Source of the DNA: Moryella indoligenes
Lineage (GTDB): Bacteria > Bacillota > Clostridia > Lachnospirales > Lachnospiraceae
DNA: 64,000 bases
Assembly (NCBI RefSeq): GCF_030812885.1
Contig: NZ_JAUSTO010000008.1
Span: 1 to 64,000 of the forward strand
Direction of reading: 5' to 3'
Positions 7,323 through 15,599 of the stretch are shown here, in pieces. A program made the translations under genes and the position numbers. The notes under the pieces are model-generated. The model saw only the letters and a program-made list of their open reading frames with translations, did not search any database and was not told where the DNA came from. Numbering within the stretch: position 1 is the stretch's first letter; each line of letters begins with the position of its first letter.

Positions 7323-10300
7323 TCAATCCACATCCGCAAACTCGTCTATTCCGCCCTTCCGCTTCCGATCCGTCATCTTGTAGAGCGTCGGCAGAAGCAG
7401 AAGCGAGAGCAGAGTAGAGGCCACCAGTCCGCCGATATCCACCAGCGCCAGCCCCTGCATATACTGACCGGCGGTGCCGTAGCGCAGCGCCATCGGAATC
7501 ATCGCGATGATCGTAGTCAGCGTGGTCATGAGAATGGGGCGCAGGCGAACTGCCCCCGCCTCCACCAGCGCGACATCCAGATCTGCATTCTCCGTGCGCA
7601 TGTGGTTAGCTGTATCTACATATAGTATACCATTATTTACGACCGTTCCAACCATCATCAGAAAACCAATCATGGAAATCATGCTGATCTTACAGTTCGC
7701 AAGAAAGAGCAGCCCGAAGGCGCCGATCAGTGAGAATGGGATCGTAAACATCACCATAAAGGAATATTTGACTGACTCAAACTGTATCGCCATGACAATA
7801 AACACCAGAAATACCGCCGTCATCAGTGCGCCGCCGAGCGCAGAGAGCTCCTCCATCATGCTCTCGTCCATGGAGTTCTGCGCCATCTCCACCCCCATCG
7901 GCTTCTGAAAGCGCTGGACATAGGCCTTCATATCCCTGTCTGCGGTCTTCTCATAGCTCTCCACAATGTCTGCGGTGACGCTGACCTGATAGCGCTTGTC
8001 CTTTCGGAGCAGCGTCTCCGGACTGTCCTCAAAGCTCACACGCGCGATATCGGAGAGCGGCAACTGGCTGCCCTTCGGCGTTGTGATGAGCCAGCTGTTC
8101 AGCCTGTCCACACTGTCCAGCGTTCCCTCCGGGTACTCAAGCCGCACCTTGTATTCACGGGAATCCACCGTAAAGCTCAGCACCTCCTTGCCGCTCATGG
8201 CGAGGTAAATGCTGCCCGCGACGCCGGCGGGTGTCAGCCCCTCGGCCTGCGCCTTCACGGGATCCACCTCCACCTTCACCACCGGGGCAGCATTCTCCAT
8301 GGAGGAGTGCACCTTCGTGACATAGGGCTCCTTCCGCAGCCCTGCGACAATTTCATCCGCCGTGCGCTTCACCTGCTTGAGATCCGATCCCTCCAGCATG
8401 GTCTGGATATCCGCAGTCGTGGAGGAGCTCATTCCCATGGAGCTCGCATTCTGCATCGTCACAGAGGCATTGGTGATGCGCTGCATGGGAGCCTTCCAGT
8501 CGGAGATAACCTGCTTCGTGCTGCGGCTTCGCGGCTTGCCGGGTCCCCTGTCCTTCAAGTACGCGGTCACAGTCGCACTGGAGCCGCCGAGGCTCATTCC
8601 TACCCCGCTTGAGCCGTAGGAAACCAGATACTTTTTAACATCCTCATCCGCAGTGATCACGGCCTCCACCTCGGAGAGCACATGATTCACCTCTTCAATG
8701 TGCTGGTTCGGCTTCAGATTCACCGTGACTGTGATCTGCCCCTCGTCCACGTCGGGCGTGAGCTCCATGCCGAGCCGCGAGGCCATGGCGAGGGAGACGA
8801 AGAGCAGCGCCACGATGGACGCGATCGCGAGGCGGTTGTGCGGCATGATGCGGCGCACCAGCGCGCGGTAGGCTTCCTCAAGCCGCGCCAGCAGCCGGTT
8901 CACCGGCGCCTCCCGCCTCTCCTCAGGGTGCAGGAAATAAAAGAGCAGAGGCACGATGGTACAGGCTGAAATCAACGATGCTATCATACAGAACACAATG
9001 GTGAAGCCCAGCTGCCGGAAGAGCTGCCCCGACATTCCCTTTAAGAGCGCAAGCGGCAGAAACACGACACAGGTGGTCGCGGTGGAACCTGCAACGCTGC
9101 CGAGCACGTATTCTGCGCCCTGCATGGCGCCGTCGTAGTAGCTCAGCGCATGCAGCTTTTTCTGACGGAAGCAGCTGTCCAGCACAACGATGGAATTGTC
9201 CACGACCATGCCGACGCCCAGTACCAGAGAGCCCACAGAGATCAGGTTCATGGAAAAGCCCATGGCACTCATGCAGCAGAGCGCCACCATAACGGAAACC
9301 GGGATCGAGGTGCCGACGATGACCGAGGCCTTGATATCTCCAAAGAAAAGGAAGAGGATCGCCATGGCAAGCAGAATTGCCATGCCAAGCGTCTGGAAGA
9401 CCCCCCGCAGGCTGTCCTGAATCTCATTTGCGGAATCACTGATAATATCGAAGTGCAGGGAGCTGTTCGCGCGCTCCAGTGCTCCGAGCTGCCTGCGCAC
9501 AGAGCGGGAGACATCCACCGCAGAGGCGCTCTGCTGCTTCGAGACAGAGATCGTCACCGCGTCCTGCCCGTTGTAGCGGGCGATGCTGTCCTGTGCCTTC
9601 AGCTTCTCGTGGACCTCCGCCACATCACTGAGATGGATCACCTCACCGTTTGCAAGCGTCAGCGCGATGTTCCTGATTGTCTCAATGCTGTTGTAATCCG
9701 CCCCTATGCTGACATTTAAGTCCTGGTCTCCGTGACTCAGCTTACCCGAGGGCAGCGTAAAATCTGCCGCGCCGATCAGTGAGGCAAGCGTGTTCATATC
9801 GAGGTGGTACTGCGCCATCTTCGCCCTGTCCAGCTCAATGCGGATGTAGGACTCCCGCCCGCCGTTCAGCGTGACCTCTGCAACCGAGGATATCTTCTCC
9901 AGCTCCGGGATGATCGCATCGTCCGCGTAGCTCCGAAGATTGCCGTCCGTTCCGCCCTGCACCATGAGCTGCATCACAGGCATGGCATTCATATCCATCT
10001 CCATGATCACCGGATCGTTTGCGTCCTCCGGAAGGCCGCCGCGGATGGTATCCACCTCCTTGCGGAGATCCAGATAGGCGGAGTCCATATTGGTGCCGTA
10101 ATCATAGCGCAGCATGAGTATGGACATATTCTCCATCGCATAGCTGTAGTAGCTCTTGATTCCGGAGAGCGTGCTCACCCCGTTCTCCATGGGCTTCCCC
10201 ACAGTCTCCGTGATATCCTCCGGGCCCGCGCCGGGGTAGCTCGTCATGATCAGCATCATCGGATAGTTCATATCCGGCGTCATCTCCATGGGAGAGCCGA

Positions 10301-10391
10301 AGACACCCTGCAGACCGAAATAGAGTATGGTGACCAGACTGAGCAGCATGGTCACCGGGCGCATCAGCGCAAACTTTGTGAGATTCTTCAT
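7323..10391 (-). CDS. RND-family efflux pump, inner-membrane transporter
   Basis: This 1022-residue proton-driven RND transporter has the AcrB/SwrC architecture: TM1, a large periplasmic-type porter domain, TM2-6, a second porter domain and TM8-12. The N-terminus (FALMRPVTMLL) and the TM4 motif GMVVDNSIVVLD are diagnostic. The usual DD pair in TM4 is DN here, and the TM10 lysine region reads VVNNGIL rather than AAKNAIL, so the proton relay is of the non-AcrB type seen in many HAE1-like pumps. Its ATG overlaps the adaptor stop (ATGA). Substrates cannot be read from the sequence; drugs, lipids or peptides are all possible. Confidence 0.95.
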   Translation of the reverse strand: MKNLTKFALMRPVTMLLSLVTILYFGLQGVFGSPMEMTPDMNYPMMLIMTSYPGAGPEDITETVGKPMENGVSTLSGIKSYYSYAMENMSILMLRYDYGTNMDSAYLDLRKEVDTIRGGLPEDANDPVIMEMDMNAMPVMQLMVQGGTDGNLRSYADDAIIPELEKISSVAEVTLNGGRESYIRIELDRAKMAQYHLDMNTLASLIGAADFTLPSGKLSHGDQDLNVSIGADYNSIETIRNIALTLANGEVIHLSDVAEVHEKLKAQDSIARYNGQDAVTISVSKQQSASAVDVSRSVRRQLGALERANSSLHFDIISDSANEIQDSLRGVFQTLGMAILLAMAILFLFFGDIKASVIVGTSIPVSVMVALCCMSAMGFSMNLISVGSLVLGVGMVVDNSIVVLDSCFRQKKLHALSYYDGAMQGAEYVLGSVAGSTATTCVVFLPLALLKGMSGQLFRQLGFTIVFCMIASLISACTIVPLLFYFLHPEERREAPVNRLLARLEEAYRALVRRIMPHNRLAIASIVALLFVSLAMASRLGMELTPDVDEGQITVTVNLKPNQHIEEVNHVLSEVEAVITADEDVKKYLVSYGSSGVGMSLGGSSATVTAYLKDRGPGKPRSRSTKQVISDWKAPMQRITNASVTMQNASSMGMSSSTTADIQTMLEGSDLKQVKRTADEIVAGLRKEPYVTKVHSSMENAAPVVKVEVDPVKAQAEGLTPAGVAGSIYLAMSGKEVLSFTVDSREYKVRLEYPEGTLDSVDRLNSWLITTPKGSQLPLSDIARVSFEDSPETLLRKDKRYQVSVTADIVESYEKTADRDMKAYVQRFQKPMGVEMAQNSMDESMMEELSALGGALMTAVFLVFIVMAIQFESVKYSFMVMFTIPFSLIGAFGLLFLANCKISMISMIGFLMMVGTVVNNGILYVDTANHMRTENADLDVALVEAGAVRLRPILMTTLTTIIAMIPMALRYGTAGQYMQGLALVDIGGLVASTLLSLLLLPTLYKMTDRKRKGGIDEFADVD

Positions 10392-11467
10392 TCTGCGAGA
10401 ACCTCCGCGCCGTCATAGATTTCACTGGACCAGCTGACGATCACCAGATCCTCTGCCTGAAGGCCGTCTCGCACCTCCATGAAGCTTTCGTCAAAAATAC
10501 CGGTGACGATCTCCCGCTTTACGGCGTGTCCGTCAGAAAACAGATACACATAGGGCTTTGCGTCCGCGTAGCTCACGGCTGTAGCGGGGACAGTCAGCGC
10601 CTGCACCGCCCGCGCGCTGATGAGCTGCACCTTCGCGCGGGAACCGCTGCCGAGGTTCACGCCCGGTATGCTTCCATCCTCCGCGGGCTGTACCTCACCA
10701 ATACTCGCCCTGCAGCTGTAGAGCCCCGTCGCCGGGGAGACCTTGCCGCTCACCTCCGTCACAGTCCCGTTCACCAGCGCGGCATTCTTCTCCAGCTGTA
10801 TCGTGTCTCCGACGTTCAGCTGACGCATCACCTGCTCCGTGACTCCAAAGCTTACGCTCATACCGCCATCTCCGGAAATGGTGCAGATTGCCATGGCGGG
10901 ACTCGCCTGATCGTGCACGCTCACATTTTTGGTCTCAATCACACCGCTGATCGGCGCCTTCACCGTGGTGTATTCCGTCTGTAGCTTCAGCTGTGTCTCG
11001 GCATTCTGATAGGCAAGCCGGGTGCTGCCTGCCGCGCTCTGCGCTCCCTCAAGCTGCTGCTGGGACACCGCCCCGGTCGCAAAGAGCGCCTGGGTCCGGC
11101 CGAGCGCTGTCTCAGCGTCATTCATCGCAATGCGGGCGGAATCCAGCTGAATCCTCAGGGAATCCAGCGCATCCGAGTGTATGGTGATCAGCGTCTGTCC
11201 AGCCTCGACGCGATCTCCCGCCGCGAAGCTGACGTCCGTGATCTCACCCGCCATCTTCGGCATCACATCCACCTCCTGCTCCGGTTCCACCGTGCCGATC
11301 GCCTCTGTCCTGTTTATAATATCCCGGCGCTCCGGCGATGCGACTGTAACTGTGGGGCGCGTCTCCTCCTCCGCCCTGTCCGCTCTGTGCAGAAAACGGC
11401 TCACGATCAGAGCTGCAAGTGCCAAAAGCGCCAGAACGATAATACCTTTCTTCAGCTTTTTCTTCAT
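10388..11467 (-). CDS. RND efflux periplasmic adaptor (HlyD/AcrA-type)
   Basis: This 359-residue membrane-fusion protein has one N-terminal TM anchor (residues about 8-24), a biotinyl-lipoyl half motif (PKMAGEITDVSFAAGDRV, about 70-87), a coiled-coil hairpin (about 100-160), the second lipoyl half (APISGVIETKNV, about 168-180) and beta-barrel and membrane-proximal domains. It links the RND pump to the TolC-type ducts encoded downstream. It overlaps the TetR gene upstream and the pump gene downstream, each as ATGA, showing a tight operon. Confidence 0.93.
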   Translation of the reverse strand: MKKKLKKGIIVLALLALAALIVSRFLHRADRAEEETRPTVTVASPERRDIINRTEAIGTVEPEQEVDVMPKMAGEITDVSFAAGDRVEAGQTLITIHSDALDSLRIQLDSARIAMNDAETALGRTQALFATGAVSQQQLEGAQSAAGSTRLAYQNAETQLKLQTEYTTVKAPISGVIETKNVSVHDQASPAMAICTISGDGGMSVSFGVTEQVMRQLNVGDTIQLEKNAALVNGTVTEVSGKVSPATGLYSCRASIGEVQPAEDGSIPGVNLGSGSRAKVQLISARAVQALTVPATAVSYADAKPYVYLFSDGHAVKREIVTGIFDESFMEVRDGLQAEDLVIVSWSSEIYDGAEVLAE

Positions 11468-12114
11468 TGCTCCGCTACCTCTCTGTCTTCCCGGCGCAAC
11501 ACGCCGTACTTCAGGATCTCAAGCTCATGGCGCAGATTTCTCTGCACCTCCTCCACGCGCTCCGGACAGTTTGCCGCGATCGCCGCACAGCGTATGGTGC
11601 TCGTAAATACCATGGGAAGCAGATACATGAGCTGCTCCTCGTCCACACTGTAGTTCCTGTGATCCAGCTCCTGATAGACTCTCGCGCAGAAGGCTCTGCC
11701 CCGGCGCTGCATCTCATTGTAGCCGCCAGCATCACAGCTCTGGGTCATCTCCTGCATGAGCTCCGCATCCGAAAAAATATTTCTCATGAAGCGGAGACCG
11801 TCCTCCGTGCGAAACTCCCTGTGACAGTGACCGTAGAGCATACGCGCGCAGAGAAAGATATCCCCTCCGCTCTGCCGCAGAAAATCAAGCACCGAGTCCT
11901 CATACTGTTTCATGAATTTTGTCATGATATGCCGCAGAAGATCCATCTTGTCCTCAAAATAAGTGTAGAAGCTTCCCCTTGAAATATCCGCCTCGCGGAT
12001 GATGCTGTTGATGCTCGCGTCTGCAACAGAGACCCGGCAGAACTCATGAAAGCCGGCGCGCAGGATACGCTCCTGCTTCTCCTTTGCCAACTTGAAAAAG
12101 CGCTCCGAGGGCAT
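11464..12114 (-). CDS. TetR-family repressor of the RND efflux operon
   Basis: This 216-residue TetR/AcrR-type regulator has an N-terminal helix-turn-helix (residues about 15-60, with INSIIREADISRGSFYTYFEDK, the typical recognition helix and following YFxxK) and a variable C-terminal ligand-binding domain. It is the first gene of the operon and its promoter holds two copies of one palindrome, which implies autoregulation and ligand-induced efflux. The start is the ATG at 12114 behind GGAGGAGGAG. The longer frame to 12195 would run through the operators and is not used. Confidence 0.93.
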   Translation of the reverse strand: MPSERFFKLAKEKQERILRAGFHEFCRVSVADASINSIIREADISRGSFYTYFEDKMDLLRHIMTKFMKQYEDSVLDFLRQSGGDIFLCARMLYGHCHREFRTEDGLRFMRNIFSDAELMQEMTQSCDAGGYNEMQRRGRAFCARVYQELDHRNYSVDEEQLMYLLPMVFTSTIRCAAIAANCPERVEEVQRNLRHELEILKYGVLRREDREVAEQ

Positions 12115-12143
12115 ATTCCTCTCCTCCTCCTTCGATTCATCAG

Positions 12144-12158
12144 GTGACAGGCTGTCAC
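12144..12158 (-). promoter_or_regulatory. Operator 1 for the TetR repressor
   Basis: The 15-bp palindrome GTGACAG-G-CTGTCAC lies just downstream of the -10 box, in the initially transcribed region of tetR. It is identical over 14 of 15 positions to operator 2. Confidence 0.8.
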
Positions 12159-12166
12159 ATCTCTGA

Positions 12167-12195
12167 ATTCTACTCGGAAAGTGACAGGCTGTCAA
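12167..12195 (-). promoter_or_regulatory. Sigma-A promoter of the efflux operon
   Basis: A consensus TTGACA (12190-12195) and TAGAAT (12167-12172) are separated by 17 bp on the minus strand. The -35 box lies within operator 2. Confidence 0.85.
12181..12195 (-). promoter_or_regulatory. Operator 2 for the TetR repressor
   Basis: A second copy of the palindrome (TGACAG-G-CTGTCA) is centred 37 bp from operator 1 and overlaps the -35 box. Bound repressor would block RNA polymerase directly. Confidence 0.8.
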
Positions 12196-12309
12196 CTCCC
12201 CGGAGGGAGTATTCTATCCTGCGCATTTCTGATTTCTGCGCTTCATTTTTCTGTTGAAAACGCAGTCTGGAAACAGGTCTCTGTTAGAGCGCGCCCATGG
12301 CGCGCAAAG

Positions 12310-12344
12310 TCAAAAATGCTCCTGCTCATTATCTGAGCAGGAGC
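12310..12344 (-). terminator. Terminator of the secreted wall-binding-type gene
   Basis: A perfect 10-bp stem (GCTCCTGCTC / GAGCAGGAGC, 7-nt loop) is followed by ATTTTTG on the minus strand. It insulates the divergent-upstream efflux operon from the gene at 12415. Confidence 0.85.
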
Positions 12345-12414
12345 AGAGCTTCTGTATCACAATAGCCGTTCTGTCAGTACGACGGCAGATATCAACATCG
12401 TCCGCACCGGAGCC

Positions 12415-13263
12415 TCAATACTCACCCTTATTGTAGAGGTGTCCGTGTGCGGCGTCCTCGCTGTACACCGGCGTATTGGTCGTATCGTAGTTGTAGGTCG
12501 TATCCTGAATGGAAGTGAGGATATTCCCGCTGAAGGTTCCCTGGAACATCATCTTCTTCTCCATGAGGCTCTTCGTCGTGGAATAACGGCTCGTACCGTT
12601 GACACGGCTGCTGTCGCGCCACACCGGAACCACAACCTGTATGCCGCTCACCACCGGGCGGAGGACTGTCTCCGTCGTGGAGGAATCGGCAGAAACCTTT
12701 CTCAGGCGGGAAGCAGACAGAATATAGTTATTGCCCTCCGCATCCATGAGGCGTACCTTGTAGCCGCTCTCAGAGGAGCTCTTGCTGCTATTGCTGTTCT
12801 TGCTGCTGCGCACCACACTTCTGTTCGCCTTGTTCTGCGCAGTAACCGTAATACCGAGACCCGGGAGCTCAAAGGTATCTCCCTTCTTGATCTCCTTAAT
12901 CTCCTCATTGCTCATAAACGCGGTGTCATAGATATCCACTGTCGCATTGTAGTTCTCTTTGCTCTCATCGAGCACCGCATTGGTGACCTTCAGGATTCTC
13001 TCTCCGAGCACCTGATACTGTGCGAGACCATCCGGCGCATTGGTACTGGTCTCTGTCACCTGCGTCGCATTGCTCGGTTTGCCGTCCCAGTAGCCGTTCA
13101 CGTCAACCCAGTAGCCGTCCTCCGTGTACTGACTTGTGAGCCAGGTATCCTTGGTCTTCATGTATCTCCACCCGTTGGCGTCCTGCTGCCAGCCCGCAAA
13201 TGCGGTGGAGCTCATAGCCAGAGTCAGCGCGGAAGCCGCCACGACCGTCATAAATTTCTTCAT
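12415..13263 (-). CDS. Secreted protein with a choline/cell-wall-binding-type repeat
   Basis: This exported 282-residue protein has a classical signal peptide (MKKFM, hydrophobic stretch, AFA cleavage near residue 23). It is followed at once by a tryptophan/glycine-rich region (GWQQDANGWRYMK, WLTSQYTEDGYWVDVNGYWDG) resembling one or two cell-wall/choline-binding repeats. A serine-rich linker lies near residue 155, and the remainder is beta-rich and not recognised. It probably sits on the cell surface by binding teichoic acid or wall polysaccharide. It is monocistronic, with a good promoter, AGGAGG ribosome site and terminator. Its function beyond wall binding is unknown. Confidence 0.85.
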   Translation of the reverse strand: MKKFMTVVAASALTLAMSSTAFAGWQQDANGWRYMKTKDTWLTSQYTEDGYWVDVNGYWDGKPSNATQVTETSTNAPDGLAQYQVLGERILKVTNAVLDESKENYNATVDIYDTAFMSNEEIKEIKKGDTFELPGLGITVTAQNKANRSVVRSSKNSNSSKSSSESGYKVRLMDAEGNNYILSASRLRKVSADSSTTETVLRPVVSGIQVVVPVWRDSSRVNGTSRYSTTKSLMEKKMMFQGTFSGNILTSIQDTTYNYDTTNTPVYSEDAAHGHLYNKGEY

Positions 13264-13325
13264 TCAATCATCCTCCTGAATAAACTGTCCCCTCGGACAT
13301 TAACTTTCTTTTTCTTGTTGGTTGC

Positions 13326-13354
13326 ATTATAAGCGCAATCTCAGGCGCGTACAA
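13326..13354 (-). promoter_or_regulatory. Promoter of the secreted wall-binding-type gene
   Basis: TTGTAC (13349-13354) and a consensus TATAAT (13326-13331) are 17 bp apart on the minus strand. Confidence 0.75.
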
Positions 13355-13365
13355 GGCAATTCGCT

Positions 13366-13385
13366 GATTCGTAATGATTCGTAAG
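13366..13385 (-). repeat. Tandem 10-bp repeat upstream of the -35 box
   Basis: Two adjacent copies of GATTCGTAA(T/G) (plus-strand reading) begin 12 bp upstream of the -35 box at 13354. One helical turn of spacing is typical of response-regulator binding sites; the role is inferred. Confidence 0.5.
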
Positions 13386-13522
13386 CTTGAGTTAAGTTTT
13401 CGTTCTGTTTTCTTTCTATATTCTTGTCTCAGCTGCTCTGCAGGGAGACACATTTCCCCACGTGATGCGAAAGTCTATATCTTACCATTCATTCAGAAGC
13501 TTTATGTCGTTTTATCTGCCGC

Positions 13523-13906
13523 TCACACCGTCAGCTCGATCTGATTTCCCTCAAACACTCTGAAACAGCTCTCATAATAGCCGTCTCCCGTGATGCGCGG
13601 CCCGCTAAGCAGCTCATAGCCATCCTGTTTCAGGCGCGCACTGAGCGCGTCCACAGCCTCTCTGCTGCCAAGACTGAAGGCCAGATGGATGAAACCGGTG
13701 CGGTTCAGCCCCTTGTGCTCGTCCTCCATGCCCGGCCTCTGCATGAGCTCCAGCCGCGCGCCATCCGCAAAGGAAAGGAAGTAAGAGCGAAAGTCTGTCC
13801 GCACATTGTGATAGCCCTCATTCGACACTGCCCCGAGATAGCGCAGAAAAAATTCCCGCGCGCCCTCGAGATCGTTTACATACATCGCGATGTGCTCTAT
13901 TCTCAT
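13523..13906 (-). CDS. VOC-family (glyoxalase/dioxygenase-fold) protein
   Basis: This 127-residue single-domain vicinal-oxygen-chelate protein has paired beta-alpha-beta-beta-beta modules. Likely metal ligands are His4 (RIEHIAMYV), Glu in RLELMQ, His in FIHLAFS and Glu in NQIELTV. Family members include glyoxalase I, methylmalonyl-CoA epimerase and antibiotic-binding proteins, and the sequence does not settle which applies. The start is the ATG at 13906 with GAGGTGA upstream; a GTG at 13918 is less likely because it would overlap the upstream gene. It is the last gene of the acyltransferase-MmcQ-VOC group. Confidence 0.88.
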   Translation of the reverse strand: MRIEHIAMYVNDLEGAREFFLRYLGAVSNEGYHNVRTDFRSYFLSFADGARLELMQRPGMEDEHKGLNRTGFIHLAFSLGSREAVDALSARLKQDGYELLSGPRITGDGYYESCFRVFEGNQIELTV

Positions 13907-13907
13907 C

Positions 13908-14414
13908 TCACTTCTCACCTCTCTGCTGTTCTTCTATATCCTGTTCTTCTCTCCCTGCAGACCTTGCGGCGTCCTTCCGCGTGTGTTTCCTTTTCGCCGG
14001 CTGCTTTCCTTTTGTTGCTGTCTTCTCTGCTCCCGCTGTCTTCTCTGCTCTCGCTTTCTTCTCCCCTGTCATCTCATAGCTCGCATCCAGAAGCCTGAGT
14101 ACCAGCTCCTTCGGAACACTTCCGTCCAGAAGTATCGTGAGCCAATTCTGATGATTCATGTGGTAACCCGGCAGAAAACCCGGTCTCTGCCTCAGATAAT
14201 CCCCTTCCATCGGATCGCATTTCACATTGAGAATATCGAGCGGTTCCTCCCCGCTCTGTCTGAGCTGCGGCGCCGAGACCGACATCAGCACCGCATACCA
14301 CTTGCGATTCTCCCGGTGACGCAGAACTCCCCAGTCCGGATACTGGCGCCAGAGATACTCCGCAGCAGTCCCGTACTTCTTTTCAGCATAGTGAAAGATC
14401 TCAGCTCTGTTCAT
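13908..14414 (-). CDS. MmcQ/YjbR-family protein
   Basis: This 168-residue protein carries the small MmcQ/YjbR fold (residues about 1-115), recognised by PDWGVLRHRENRKWYAVLM and the NVKCDP and HMNHQNWLTILLDG segments. Family members bind DNA in a double-wing fashion but their role is poorly known. The C-terminal 50 residues form a Lys/Ala/Arg-rich, probably disordered tail that is not part of the usual domain and could add nucleic-acid affinity. The start is the ATG at 14414 preceded by AGGAGG; the frame extends further upstream without a ribosome site. It overlaps no gene and is 1 bp from the VOC gene. Confidence 0.88.
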   Translation of the reverse strand: MNRAEIFHYAEKKYGTAAEYLWRQYPDWGVLRHRENRKWYAVLMSVSAPQLRQSGEEPLDILNVKCDPMEGDYLRQRPGFLPGYHMNHQNWLTILLDGSVPKELVLRLLDASYEMTGEKKARAEKTAGAEKTATKGKQPAKRKHTRKDAARSAGREEQDIEEQQRGEK

Positions 14415-14476
14415 CGCCCCGCTCCTCCTGATCAAAGTCCGCAGGCGGACACCAACTCTCCCATATGACCAGCAAA

Positions 14477-15511
14477 CTACCTGCCTCCCGTAAAGCAGCG
14501 ATACAGGAAAGGCACATATTTCTTTCCGATGAGCTGCACGACAAATGCCAGCAGCACAATGAACCCCGGCATCAGAAGATACAGGGTGAGGCTCACTGCC
14601 GTTCTGCCATGCCAGATGCTGTCCGCGAGCTTTGTGATGAGCCGCACCGGCGCAAAGTGAAGCGCATAGATCAGAAAAGTTTCCCGCACCAGCTCCGGCG
14701 GGCGCGGCAGGGAAATACAGCTGCAAAGCCACCACAGCGATGCCGCCCCGCTCATTCTGCAGAACACCAGGGGCAGATCATTCCCCGTTCTCAGGGCAAC
14801 AAACTGCCACAGCAATGCGGAGATAAAAAGAAAAACCGGCATACGCTCTCTCCCTGGGGGAGGCAGCAGGATATTCCTTCTGCCCCTCTCCCGGCAGACG
14901 ATCGCCATGCGGGCTGCCGTGAGGTAGTAGAGCAGCGCATCAGAATTCAACGCGGTCGGATTCAGTCGGAGGGCGATCACCACTGAGAGCGGCACTGCCG
15001 TGAGCAGATAGCCCCTGAGGCTTCGCGCACACAGGTATACAAGAGGTGAGAGCAGCACCAGCAGCAGGAGCTGAAAGACATACCAGAAGCCGTAATTATA
15101 GTCGTACAGAAATACAGCGCGCGTGAGCTGCCGGAGATTCAGCGGCACTACGCCCTTCCCCACCACTCTGCTGAGCCCCGGAATGCGGGAGGCGATGACA
15201 TAGCCCAGATAGTAGAGACTGTTCCACAGAAGATAGGGAATCAGGAGACTGCGCACTCTCCGCTTCCACTTCTTAAGCGTATCCGACAGCTCAAAATCCC
15301 GAAAAAAAAGAAGCGCAGAGAGCATAAAGAAGCCCGGCACCGCAACTTGCGCGATGCTGCTTCCTATCACTCTCTCCGCTCTTCCGACAAAATGGTAGGG
15401 TCCTGCGCCTCCGAGGAACAGCTCCGCATTGTAGGAATGCGCACAAATCACCAGCAGCGTGTAGACAAAGCTCACCCAGCCGACATGATCCCAAAAATGC
15501 TCCTCACTCAT
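14477..15511 (-). CDS. Acyltransferase family 3 membrane protein
   Basis: This 344-residue polytopic membrane acyltransferase is of the OafA/NodX type and probably O-acetylates a surface glycan or lipid-linked sugar. It has about ten hydrophobic segments, the N-terminal membrane histidine region (VICAHSYN, near residue 25), and the PGFFMLSALLFF and RRVRSLLIPYLLW segments characteristic of the family. The start is the ATG at 15511 with GGAG five bases away. It is the first gene of a three-gene group with MmcQ and VOC genes, downstream of its own promoter. Confidence 0.88.
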   Translation of the reverse strand: MSEEHFWDHVGWVSFVYTLLVICAHSYNAELFLGGAGPYHFVGRAERVIGSSIAQVAVPGFFMLSALLFFRDFELSDTLKKWKRRVRSLLIPYLLWNSLYYLGYVIASRIPGLSRVVGKGVVPLNLRQLTRAVFLYDYNYGFWYVFQLLLLVLLSPLVYLCARSLRGYLLTAVPLSVVIALRLNPTALNSDALLYYLTAARMAIVCRERGRRNILLPPPGRERMPVFLFISALLWQFVALRTGNDLPLVFCRMSGAASLWWLCSCISLPRPPELVRETFLIYALHFAPVRLITKLADSIWHGRTAVSLTLYLLMPGFIVLLAFVVQLIGKKYVPFLYRCFTGGR

Positions 15512-15559
15512 AGGCACTCCGCTTCCGTTCCACCTCAGGGCAAAATAAGCTCCTCTCCC

Positions 15560-15588
15560 ATCTTACACAGGAAAGCTGTACCACGCAA
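15560..15588 (-). promoter_or_regulatory. Promoter for the acyltransferase-MmcQ-VOC group
   Basis: TTGCGT (15583-15588) and TAAGAT (15560-15565), 17 bp apart on the minus strand, lie in the short gap after the symporter gene. Confidence 0.6.
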
Positions 15589-15599
15589 GACGCGCGCTC

